From positions 47,421,224 through 47,485,223 of the forward strand of contig CM055111.1 of assembly GCA_029204225.1 (NCBI GenBank): a stretch of 64,000 nucleotides of DNA, in the 5' to 3' direction. A model generated the notes under the pieces. That model saw only the letters and a list, made by a program, of their open reading frames with translations, was not told the origin of the DNA and did not search any database. The stretch comes from Diphasiastrum complanatum. Lineage: Eukaryota > Streptophyta > Lycopodiopsida > Lycopodiales > Lycopodiaceae. The translations under genes and the position numbers were made by a program. Positions 24,178-35,843 of this stretch are shown piece after piece (within the stretch, counting starts at the first letter, position 1; each line of letters starts with the position of its first letter).

Positions 24178-25450
24178 TTGATTATTTGCATGAAAAAAGC
24201 TGTCATGTTGCATAGTTTTATTAATGGAATAGATCGTGCTACCTGTAACACTGTTGGACCTGATGATAAGGTACTTTGTATGGTTGACATGTTGGACACA
24301 TTACATTGGGTTAAGCTTTACATGGAGTACAGTAAGACCACGATTGATCCCTTGGGTATCATTGAAAACTTTGCTACTGACTTGGCCAAGCTTGTTGGAA
24401 AATATGAGAGGGAAGAGAAATTTTATAATTCTCATATCAAAAAAGTTTTTTCCTACCTTGAGAAAGAAAACGACATTCTTTTTGCTGATCCCACCCCTGC
24501 TATTACTGATTCACCCCCACCTCCACACCCTCTCATTTTTTTTTTTATGATTTGGACGAGGATAGTGCCTCGCAACTTGAAACTTTCTCTCAAGATATAT
24601 GTGACGTTGGTGATCAATCCAATTTTGAATTTTGCCATGTCCCTTTTGTCCCTTCATGCACTATTGAACTCAAGTCTACCCGTACTTCTTACAAGCTTTG
24701 GAACTTACCCCCTGTCAATTTTATTGCACCACTACTTATCGAGCTTTGGATTATTCTTGCACATCTCACTGATAAGAAAGTACAAACCTGCAAACTTGCT
24801 TCCTTGAACAAAAACTTCATTCTTGACACTCCCATTGCCTTTGATAATATCATACGTATGAACAAATTTGAGCCTGCTTGCTGCCCTTCTGAGCAAACCT
24901 GGGCATGAATTCATGGACATTTTGACACCAGTTTCAATAGAATAAATCTCCACCAAGCTAGAATTTGGAACTGGAGAAGACCTTTCTTCAAATGTAGATG
25001 TGGTGACAAATGCAAAAATCAATCTTCCATTATTTGGTTTGACCATGCCATCTGGTATAGGATGAATAACCTGAGCATTTTCTTTCCTGGTGATTCTCCA
25101 CATAACCAACGCAATGCCTTTTTTCTTTGGCTTCACAAACCTGCTAGAGATGCTGTCAAAGCACACCTGACTTTTCTATTCCTTTGAGCTTGCTGCTAAT
25201 CTTTCTGCCAAACTCCTTGCAAGCCAAGGCAATGCTGAAAATGTTTTGTTTAAAAGATCCATCTTTTTCACATTGCAAGACAAATTCTTCCAAAACTCTT
25301 ATAAAAGAACAAGCACTTTTAACCTCAACAACCCAAGCTTTGTCATATCAGGCCAAGAAGGAAATTTACAGGATACAAAGGCAAAGAAGGGCGAGGCAGT
25401 GGTACAAAGGAAGATTTCTGGTCAAAAAGCTGAATTTTTATAGGGATTGA
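24178..25450 (+). pseudogene. Upstream part of the Penelope-like element (unrecognised domain)
   Basis: A frame from 24178 reads MKKAVMLHSFINGIDRATCN and a charged region (KLVGKYEREEKFYNSHIKKV). It then loses frame at a T-rich tract near 24540 and continues in the next frame as DEDSASQLETFSQDICDVGD to about 24905, with further pieces (CRCGDKCKNQSSIIWFDHAI near 25000). No known domain is clear. It is treated as part of the following RT unit because of position and matching decay, which is inference. It may instead be a separate gene relic. Confidence 0.4.
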
Positions 25451-25654
25451 TATGTTTGCAGGATGATGAGGTTTTGGACAGGAGGGAAGTGAGAACACGA
25501 TGGATCGCCTAACGGAAATCTCTTTCTACATTTACTTTACCGCAATAGGATATTTGAGACCATTCATGTGAAGCAGTTTTATGCTCGCATTTTATTATAG
25601 TTATTCGGCTTTATACATGAGTCCTTCAACGATATTGTTTTTGGTTGGTCATAC

Positions 25655-27165
25655 ATGCCGAATGTTAAAATGGACTGGTATTTTTCTTATGAAGTCTTTT
25701 GCAACTTTCAAGTTGAAAATCTACAAGCTTGCTCATGTACTACTTTGAAACGTTTTAAAGGCTTCATATCAACAAATTTTGATAATATTTTGACTACAGA
25801 TTGCAACTTAATCAATAGTAAGGTCCTTAAATGCTCCTTGGAAAAAGGACTTAATCATATCGTGTTAGAACATACTAATATCCAAGGTACTGCTTCTGAA
25901 TTACGTGATGGGAGGCTTAAACTCAGGAAAATTTTACCTATGTATTCAAGTACAGATATTGATAAGCATGCTGATTTTTCTAGAGAAAGTGCCCTAGAAT
26001 TTTAAAAGAACAAGAAATGGATTCAAGGGGACACCGTCCCACTGCATAAAAATAAGATGCTAGTAATGAACGAAAATGGATTACCAAGCATTTATATGTC
26101 AATGGAATTGACAAGGCTCAACATAATCCTTGTTTCATATGCATATATCTTGTACGTAAACTTGATATGGAAAGACTTGATAACTAAGATTTCACACCTT
26201 TTCCTGATCATACAAATAATCTCGTCTCAAGTTCTTTGGAATAGTAAACACGTCTAAGTCTGATTTACTACCTGATGACTTCATATATTCAAAGGAGTTA
26301 TCTTACTTGTTATGCACATACAAAGTGCATAAAGATACTTTCAAATGGATCACAAATGCACATGATTGTTATTTTTCCAGACTTGCTAAATTCTTGACAT
26401 GTGCTCTTGGTATGTTGTATCCTTTCATTAGGAAAGATACAGGCCTTAAGGCAAACACATACAAGAGCGTCCTAAATGGGGATACATCTTTACTATGGCA
26501 ATGTGATTCATCTATCGATTTCTATCTTAATTTATCCAAACTCATATATACAATGAAAGCTACCGATATTTCTAAATGTTATGAAAATATTCCTTTGGAT
26601 GGAACTGACGATTTAAAAACTATTATGATGAAAATGACCAGTTTGGCCTTTAAGATTGCCAAAATCAAAGTACTCAAATACAGACATATACCTAGGTCCA
26701 ATGATTTTAAATGGTCTTCTGAAACAGCAGTATCGAATGAATGGAATAGTATAGACAATGATACCTTATGCGAGTGGAATTCCTACTTGATAGACAATTG
26801 CATTGTCAGGCTTGGAGATCATACCTGGAGATAGTTATGAGGAATACCTATGGGTTTTTCATGCTCACCAATGTGGTGTAACTGGTACCTTTCATTTTTT
26901 GAAATGTAATTTATCAAGATTAGGGCAATTTGCATTTATGAACAACTTCAAATATTCGTTTAGATATATTGACGACATTTGCTTTATAAATAATCATATG
27001 GTTGGACGTTTCCCAGACAAAACTCAACCGAGAACACCTGAAAATTCATTCTGAATCTATCCCTTGGAGTACCTTGAGATAGATGGAAACAATGCCATTG
27101 GTAATTCAGTGAACTTTTTGAATATTACTATTTCATTCGACCCAATTAGTGGTTGTACACACTTG
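25655..27165 (+). pseudogene. Penelope-like reverse transcriptase relic
   Basis: Frames at 25655-26005, 26307-26834 and shifted pieces to 27165 form a decayed RT. YKVHKDTFKWI (about 26320) stands in the place of the PKxHK word. ATDISKCYENIPLD (about 26555) is the first catalytic-aspartate motif in the Penelope style. WRQVM then, after a frame change, GIPMGFSCSPMWCN (about 26842) matches the GxPMG word. FRYIDDICFINN (about 26965) carries the catalytic DD. EYLEI and VNFLNITIS (about 27075-27130) are the following words. RYIDD rather than YVDD and GIPMG separate it from the copia elements here. No GIY-YIG domain is visible, and copia sequence begins right after 27165. Confidence 0.75.
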
Positions 27166-29460
27166 TCCAAATCGAAAATTAGGACATCTAAACATGAGAT
27201 TAATCTTGTATATGCATCATAATAGCATGGTCAAGGACTTAAACTTTAATGCTGCCTCCACCAACATTTGACATGTCTGTGAGATGTGTGTACTAGGCAA
27301 ACAACCTAGTTCAAGATTCCCAAAGGGACAAGCCACTAGAGCTAAGTCCATTCTAGAATTGATACATAGTGATCTGTGTGGCCCTATGAGTACTCCCTCT
27401 CTGGGTTCTGCACTATATTTTATTACTTTTATCGATGATTATTCGAGATTTACCAACATTAAGTTCATCAAGAACAAGTTTAAGGCTTTCAATTGTTTCA
27501 AAGACTTCAAATAGTTCGCTGAGACAAAGACTGGTCGACGACTCAAGACCCTTCGTACAGATAGCAGTGGAGAGTTTCTGTCAAACGAAATATTTGACTA
27601 TCTAGCATCAATCGACATTCATCATCAGTTCACCACCAGCTACACACCACAGCAGAATGGAGTAGCCGAAAGGAAGAATTGAACATTGCTAAATGCAGCA
27701 CGATCAATGATGTCAAATGCTCAGCTCACTAAGAACTTTTGGGCTGAAGCTATTTCAACAACTTGCTATCTACAGAACTATTCAAATACCAAAGCAGTTG
27801 ACTCAAAGACTCCCTTCGAAGTTTTCTATGGCCACAAACAGAGTCTACGACACCTCTAAGTGTTTGGTTGTCTTTGTTATGTACACATTCCCTTTGATCT
27901 GAGAAAGAAGCTTGACCATGTTAGCTGTAGGAGTATCATTGGGTACTCGACGTCACACAAGGCATATAGAATTTTTTATGTCGAATTGAGCCGAATCTCA
28001 GTTAGTCGTGATGTTGTCTTCCTCAAAGATAAATTCTTCGACTTCAAGTAGAAGTAGCCAATGCAAGAGTTCGTCCCAACGACTCCCATCACCATCGACA
28101 TGCCTCGACTTGCGACTGTTCCGACGGACATCGATATCCCTATCGCACAGCAAGGAGAATCATCATCTCAGCAACCGACTATTGTTCAAAGACCTGCACG
28201 ACATCAACAAGAACTTGATCGTTTCATCCCTCAGGCATTCATCAGCAATGATGAACCCACTTCAGTAATAGAAGCATTGACGAGTTCAAATGCAGACAAC
28301 TGCCATGCATGCTGAGTACAATTCATTGATGAAGAACAAGACCTGGTGTCTTGTCGAAGCTCCTATAGATGCAAAGATCATCGACACTAAGTGGATCTTC
28401 AAGATGAAGCTCAATCTAGATGGTTCAACAGCCAGAAGCTTGTCTAGTCGTCAAAGGTTACGAACAAACCTATGGGATTGACTACACTGAGACATACAGT
28501 CCAGTCATAAGACTTCAGTCAATTTGATCTTTATTTGCCTTTGTAGCTACCGAAGATCTAGAAGTACACCAGATGAATGTTCAAACTGTCTTTCTGAATA
28601 GATATATACAAGAAGACATCTACATCTATCAACCTGAAGGTTACATCCTTCAAGGCCAATAACATAAAGTATGTAAGCTACAGAAAGCACTCTATGGGCT
28701 AAAGCAAGCTCCAAGGGCCTAATTTGATAGAATCAATCGATTGTTGTTGCAGCATGACTTCATTCCGAACTCTACTGACTCTAATGTTTATCTCAAACAC
28801 AGAGTCTCAATATATGTCATAATAGCCCTATATGTTGATGACTCAGTTACTTCATGAGACGAAGACTCTTTTGTCAAAGGAATTTGAAATGACTGATTCA
28901 GGCCATGTGCACTACCCTCTGGGAATCGAGATAACAAGAGATAGAGTGAGGAGGAAGTATCACACTAAGTCAAGAAAGGTATCTAACCAGTGTACTCTAT
29001 AGGTATGGCATGAAAAACTACAAGTCAATAGACTCGCCTATGGACCCAGGATTCAAACTGTCAAAAGATATGTGTCCGAAAACTGATGTAGAGAAGAAAC
29101 TGATGTGAAAATACCCCTATCAGTCAATAGTTGGATCGATCATGTATGCCATGGTCTGCACCAGACTTGATCTAGCATTTATAGTTAGCACATTGTCACA
29201 GTTTATGTCCAATCCTGGCCTACCTCACTAGAAGGCTCTACTTAGAGTACTAAGATACATTCAAGCCACTAAGCACTATGCTTTGTGTTATAATGGAAAT
29301 ACAGAGGATGCTTTGACATTACTTACTTATTTTGACTCTGATTGGGTTGGTAATGTGGACACAAAAAAAATCCACATTTGGCTATCTTTGCTTTCTAGCA
29401 GGGGGACCCATTTCATGGAACAATCGAAAAGCAAAAGCAAAAGAAAAGGTTTTTTTTTTA
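27166..29460 (+). mobile_element. Element E: copia pol relic (integrase, RT, RNase H), no LTRs found
   Basis: Begins inside the pre-integrase domain (KLGHLNMRLILYM). Integrase words are LIHSDLCGPM, FIDDYSRF, TDSSGEF, TPQQNGVAERKN and FGCLCYVHIPFDLRKKLD, then SRDVVFLKDKFFDF. RT words are DTKWIFKMKLN (about 28385), [11 protein letters not shown] with a stop (about 28690) and YVDDSV (about 28840). RNase H remains as LRYIQATKHYALCYNGNTED near 29255, then decays at a poly-T tract near 29450. Stops and frameshifts are frequent. Element F at the window end is the same family. Confidence 0.85.
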
Positions 29461-30065
<605 letters not shown>

Positions 30066-30210
30066 TTAAAATTTAGAATTAGGGGTAATTTTCATGCATG
30101 CTCGTCATTTTGAATAAATGTCCATTGAATCATGAGCCATGATCATTAAAAGCATACTGCCGGTAGATAGTAAAATTAATACAGTAGTTCAAAGAGCATG
30201 GAAACTATCT

Positions 30211-30300
30211 TGTTGGCCTTGCCTTGCAAAGACAATACTATGTGTTGAGGTCAGTCAATGGAGTTTGAAAGATAGTCAACGTTAAAGACAAGTTGTGATG
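30211..30300 (+). repeat. Dispersed repeat, copy 1 (second copy at 59573)
   Basis: TTGGCCTTGCYTTGCAAAG, CAATACTATGTGTTGAGGT, CAATGGAGTTT and GTCAACGTTAAAGA are shared with 59573-59664 in the same orientation. Both copies lie about 150 bp downstream of a GA tract. Confidence 0.8.
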
Positions 30301-33300
30301 GTGTGTCAAATTTTTTTAAGTTTAAACCTTAATTAAATGTCAAACTATTTCACATGCAAGTAATCATGCATGCATGAAAATAATAAAAAAATAGTAAAAG
30401 ACATTTGGTCAATGGCAAAGAAGTGACTTCTTTGTTTGCATGAGCCAGAAAAGCAATAGCTTAGAAATAAGTATATGCGTGAATGGAAAAGCAAAATGTG
30501 AAGAAGCCCGTCGTCAGAGTTACTTCATTTTGTGTTCTTTGTTGGGTTAGTTGTAAGTGAAACAATGCTGTTGCCAATTAATTTAGGTTCTTTTGTTTGG
30601 TAGTTAAATTTATTTTCACAGTTACATCATTGAGCCTTAAAGGTTTTTGTGAATTTAAGGCTGTTACTTAAAGTTGGAAGACTATTGTGTGCCAATGAAT
30701 AGCTCCAAAATGTCTTCATTTGGTAGTTTTCTTGAGTGTAGGCTTTCATTTCTTTTAAGTTTTATGCTTGACAATTCTATGATTATTGGCTTTATTTTTT
30801 GACTCTATGGCAATGGTGTTGTCCATGAAAGATTATTTTAGTCGTTGATATCACTCACGAGTTGGAGATAGTAATGGACCAGTCTATTATTTAGATGAAG
30901 TAAAGTTACAAAATTTCAATCCGAGTCCCCAGAAGGTTGAATCAGGGCCATCTGTATACAGGTTTTGATGCATGTATATGTTATTCTAATGCTAAAACAC
31001 ATATTTGGCTTCACATAAAGGGGAAGAACATGTATTGGGAAAAACTTGAATATTAGGAAACTATTAAAACTTTGGACGTTATGAAATTTTTTTAATATTT
31101 TTATGTAAGATAGTTTATTTCTTGTATAAAGCTTTTGTGTAAGGTTAAGTCTCAGAGTGGGAAATGTAGAATGATCTTGATTTTGGAAATTATATGTAAG
31201 CAGATTTTGCATTCCAGATAGGCAAAATGATTGAATAATAGAAAGACCAACTTTGTGATTCAAAATTTACATTGAAGAAGTTTCAGTAAGTTGAACATTA
31301 TCTTTCATCCATCTCGTACCAGCTTCAGCTTTTCAAGTTCACTAATCTATATGTCAAAATAGTGCATGATTAAGAACCAAAACTCAAAAGCACCTATCAT
31401 TAACTAAAGTGAAATTTCAAAATTCTAGTCACTTCCTTCAATATTGACTTTATTTAACAACATGAACATACATTCCAAGCCATGAGAAGGAAGATTGATT
31501 GAATTTATGGGGAAAATAGACTTTTGTAGTTGCTCCTTGCTTTATTTATTTTTTTCTTTATTGAGGTTCAAATGGTGGCTAGTTTTGTGAGTCTACTTTT
31601 TTGGGGCCATGCAAACTCCACATGACACGTACTAGATATTCTTTCCATGACTACTTTTACTTCTACCAAACTCTCATCAAGTGGTGCACCATAGGCACAC
31701 GGTACAATGATGTGGTGGACCAAAATGTTTTTATTTGCACTAAAACTTCTCACTTCAATGTTTTTTTTTTTTTTTTCCATCAATGGAATATGTCCCACTT
31801 GTTAAGCCCATAACATCTCATCCAAGGATGCTTATTTTTCCCAATTAGACACATAATGCTTACACTATAGTTATCACTTTGAGTATGTACAAAATAGACA
31901 ATATGCCCCAGCCTAAACTTAATTGATATTTACGTGCATGGTAGGTTGCCCCTCAAGTGGTTTAAAAATTATGTAGAGCCCATATACTACCTAACATGCA
32001 TAATGAGTACTTACAATTGTTATTGAACTATGGAATTTAGATATCATTCCCAAGTCATTGACAAATGATACCTCATTGGCATGGCTTTTTCAAATATCCA
32101 TTGATCACATGCACAATAGTGTTCCCAATGCCCATCATTTGGAGATGGTTTTCTATTTGAAGTGACACATAGAATAATGAATTATAGAATGGCTTTACTT
32201 AAAAGCCTATTGCTTTGCTTTTCAAAATGACATGTAGAAATATAGGAAAGACCTTGTTTGAAAGGCATTGGGAATTTATTTTCTTGAAAAGTTCATGATT
32301 TTATTGAAAAGTGCCCTTATTTGTGTTGTAGCCTTGTGTGTCATGGAGTGGGCCCCATGTGCCCTCCTCTAAGTTCAAGGCTAAGTGGCATATGGCATAA
32401 TACTTCGAATTAATGGATGGAGTCAAGGTCCATATATAGTCACTTTTAACCCAAAGCAAGTGGTGAAATTGTGGACCTAGGCCCAACAAAAGTTTTACCT
32501 CACATAATGTTCTAAGCAAGTTGAGCTTAATGCAAATGCATGCTGGAACTATGTCATAGAGCTAAAAGAAGGCCTACACAAACAATCCTTTACCCTCTCT
32601 TTGAAGTGTGAGGACGATATATCATGGAAGGAGTTGGGCACATGATATTCTGCTTGATAAGGAGTCATTGGTGAGGCTTGGAGGGGCCAAGCCTGTGATT
32701 CCTTATCGGGCAAAATGTCATGCATGACCATCATGGTACAAAATTTGCATTTCGAAAACATAATCAGTTTCTGAAAAATAAAAACTATGGGTCCCCGTTG
32801 TAGGACAAATTGATCATTCTACTTTTTAAGCAATCTAGAAATTGGCCTAAAAAGCCCCAACTATCCAATATGTGCTTGGAAGGTGTCAAATGTGAGTTTG
32901 AGGCTTGCAAGAAGTTCTAACTTGTGGCAATGGATGGAGCAAGCATTTAAGCTCAGATAGTTAGAAGCACACTTTGCACACATATTGGGATTAGAGCTTT
33001 GGTCTTTGTTGTTGTTGTTTTAGCTATGCGAAGAGCCTCTTCAAATGCTCAGATCCTCGCCCATTCTTGATGTCAAAAACGGGCTGGCAGAGAAGAAATA
33101 CGTCTTCACATGGACCCGTGGAAAGGCTAGCCCATTGCATGGGTGAGTCTCTCCAACCTCCTCTCTCTCCTCTCTTGAATTGGGAGAGAACAGGTCAGCC
33201 TCCAATCCGGTCTCGGCGAGCACCTGTTACGGCAAGTTGATCTTAGTTGGTGGTGGACTCATTCAAGAGGTAAGAATTAATGAAGTGCACAAAGACATAG

Positions 33301-33976
33301 GGAGGGATGGATGACGTCAAGAATGGGTAATGGTGAAGAGGCCCTAATCCCAAGGCACTACTAGTGTATTTAAAAGCAGGGAATGGCCTTTACTTAACAC
33401 TTCCAAATGCACAATTTAACAAACACTTCATTACAAAACCAAGCGTCAAAAGAAAAGACCATTTAGGGCAGGGGGCCCACCCTCAGCCCCTAAAACGTGA
33501 CTACTTTTGTTTTAAAACATATCCGCTATTCAATTCAGCTTCTATAGAGCGGTTGGCGACATCTAATATTTTTATTGGCGAACCCACAGCAGCAACCTTA
33601 GAAGGGGACGCACTCTATATGCAAAATAAACTCTAATATCAGGCCTGTATAGTGCTGTTGGTCCTCAAGGAGCAACAACCCTACAAGGTATGCACTATAT
33701 ATGGAGAAGCAACGGCCAGATAGACCTCTCTAGGCCTGCTGGTCCCGAAGGAGTAAGCCATGGCAGCGATGGCGGAAGCTAAGTAGGCGTTGTTTACTGC
33801 ATGTCTATGAGAAGAAGAGAGGGAGGGGAGGCTATTATTACGTGTGTTTTTTTGCCTTTGTCCGTTCCGATCCATACTTTTATTATTATAATGTATAGAG
33901 CAGTTTAGATAGCTCACTGTTTGGTTGACTGACTGAAAAGAAAGGAAGCTTTTTTTGTCTCTCTTTCTTTTTGTGT
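30301..33976. other. No gene recognised
   Basis: AT-rich spacer with short frames lacking motifs. A poly-T tract lies at about 31760-31777. A less AT-rich patch with CT-rich sequence lies at 33040-33240. About 33640-33770 contains two diverged copies of CTGYTGGTCCYSAAGGAG. No exon can be supported. Confidence 0.45.
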
Positions 33977-34159
33977 ATGTTTCTGTTTGCTTTGATGCAA
34001 GAAGAAGAAGAAGCAGAAGTAGATTATGCTTTGGTGATGCAAGAAGAAGGAGCAGCGTTGCTAATAGAGTACGATCGATTTTGCGGCATCGTTGCTGGTG
34101 TAGTTTTCAGAGCAACCATCAATTTTGCTTTTGTTTTGCGAAGCAGCGAGCTGGTCTAG
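33977..34159 (+). CDS. Possible upstream open reading frame (60 codons)
   Basis: ATG at 33977 opens MFLFALMQEEEEAEVDYALV and ends with TAG at 34157-34159, about 110 bp before the main start. It lies where the leader of the long gene would be. If it is transcribed it could restrain translation of the main frame. There is no support from family or conservation in this window. Confidence 0.3.
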   Translation: MFLFALMQEEEEAEVDYALVMQEEGAALLIEYDRFCGIVAGVVFRATINFAFVLRSSELV

Positions 34160-34268
34160 GGTTTTCACGTTCCGCTGAGGTTGGCGGAAGGGAGCGGTTG
34201 TAGAATCTGCTGAAGAAGCCGTACATGCGTGTGAGCGGAGAGGGACGTGCTTCTTTTGGGGCCTGAAG

Positions 34269-35843
34269 ATGATGAATAAGGTTATGGCAGCTGATGATGC
34301 AGCAAATGAGAAGGCTTTCACTGGAGAATCCGGCACAGCATCAGGTATGCCCTCTGACGGGGGGGAGAGTCATGAGATACAGGATGTACAGGTTGATGCA
34401 GAACCCAGTTTGAAGGCAGGTGATGAGGTCTATTGTAGTCAATCTGTGAAAGAAGAAGCATTGCCTGGGATTGCTGTGGATGATGATGATGATGATGAAG
34501 CAGGAAATATCAGTAAATTGGAAGAAGCCGACTCGCCCAAAGCCGAACCTGTTTTGCTTAGAATGCATGACATAGACTTCGCCAAAGAAGTCCAAGGCAC
34601 AATTCTGTCTGAAACGCATGTTCTAAACTGCGCTGAAGACTTCCAAGGTCCAATTCTGCCAGAGGTGCATGATATAAACTCTGCCAACGAAGTCAAAGGC
34701 TCAGTTCCGCCCGAAATGCTTGATTTAAACTTTGCCAGCAAAGTCGAAGACCCAATTTTGCCTGAAATGCATGACATAAACTCTTCCGACAAAGTTGAAA
34801 GCCTAATTCCACCTGAATTGCATGGCATGAACTCTGTTAACGAAGTCGAAGGGTCATTTCTGCCTGTAACGCATGATGTAAACTCTGTTGACGAAGTAGA
34901 TGGCCCAATTCTGCCTGAAATGCATGATGTAAACTCTGCTGATGGATATGTCGGGATGAGTGATACAGACATAGAAGTTGAGATCAATGAGGTTTTATCA
35001 TCAAATGATGGCAATATACTGTCAAAAAATAGTCCCTTTGATCATGAAGATGATAGGGCTTCCTGTTTTGATGGTGAAAAGTTATTTTTAAGCTGCCCTG
35101 AAAGTGCCGGGGATATTGAAAATGGCTCTGACGTTGATCATGCAGAATTTGGAGATGAAGATGCTGCAGAAGTGTTAGAAAATTGGGCAGTTCAAGATGA
35201 TGTATTTATTGACTCAGAAACCATCATAGACAGCGTACCTTTGACAGATACGCTTCCGACTTCAGTAAAAGAAGGCATTCGTAAACCTAGCGTTAACATT
35301 GAAAAAGACAATTCTGATATTTATCTCACAAGTGAGACAAAATGTGAGAGTGAAGATGCAGTGAAAGATGAATCTGTTCGCATAGAATTCTCTGAATCAA
35401 ACCTTCCTTGTGCTGATACGATAGAAGCTCATGCTGGCTTTACAAAGACTTGTTCAAGTGAAAATTTAAAGTTCACTGAAGATGCTCCAAATTCAAAAAA
35501 GAATAACAGTAGCAAAATGGAAGGAGATGTATCCACCAGTGAGAATTTTTTACCCGGAATGGAATACTGTAGGACTGATGCAAGTGTCACGGCAGCAGAA
35601 ATAAGTGAGGTGAAGCTGGATAACAGTCAAGAGTTCCTGTCAGAAGGCAGCGATTTGCAAATGAATTCTGATTGCAGTTTGGATGGTACGACTGAAACTA
35701 AGATCCAGTTGGCACTCCATAATTTGGATCACCCATCTTCTAGGGATATTCACAATAGTGAAAAGATTGCATCAAGGGTACAATATTCAACTAATGTGAG
35801 CAAGAAGCGGATTGACCTGGGCCATCAACTCGTGCGAGAAATC
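34269..35843 (+). CDS. Exon 1 of the unrecognised gene
   Basis: 525 codons, ending ...HQLVREI before GTAAGT. It is highly acidic, with a run of six aspartates near residue 71. The open frame continues only seven codons past the donor, which supports the splice. Confidence 0.75.

Noticed and set aside
24732-25166. 144-codon minus-strand frame opposite the Penelope-like element
   Set aside because: The plus strand shows continuous coding-like words over the same bases; the minus frame has no family signature.
34439-35014. 191-codon minus-strand frame opposite the 17-residue repeat
   Set aside because: A shadow produced by the in-frame tandem repeat of the plus-strand exon.
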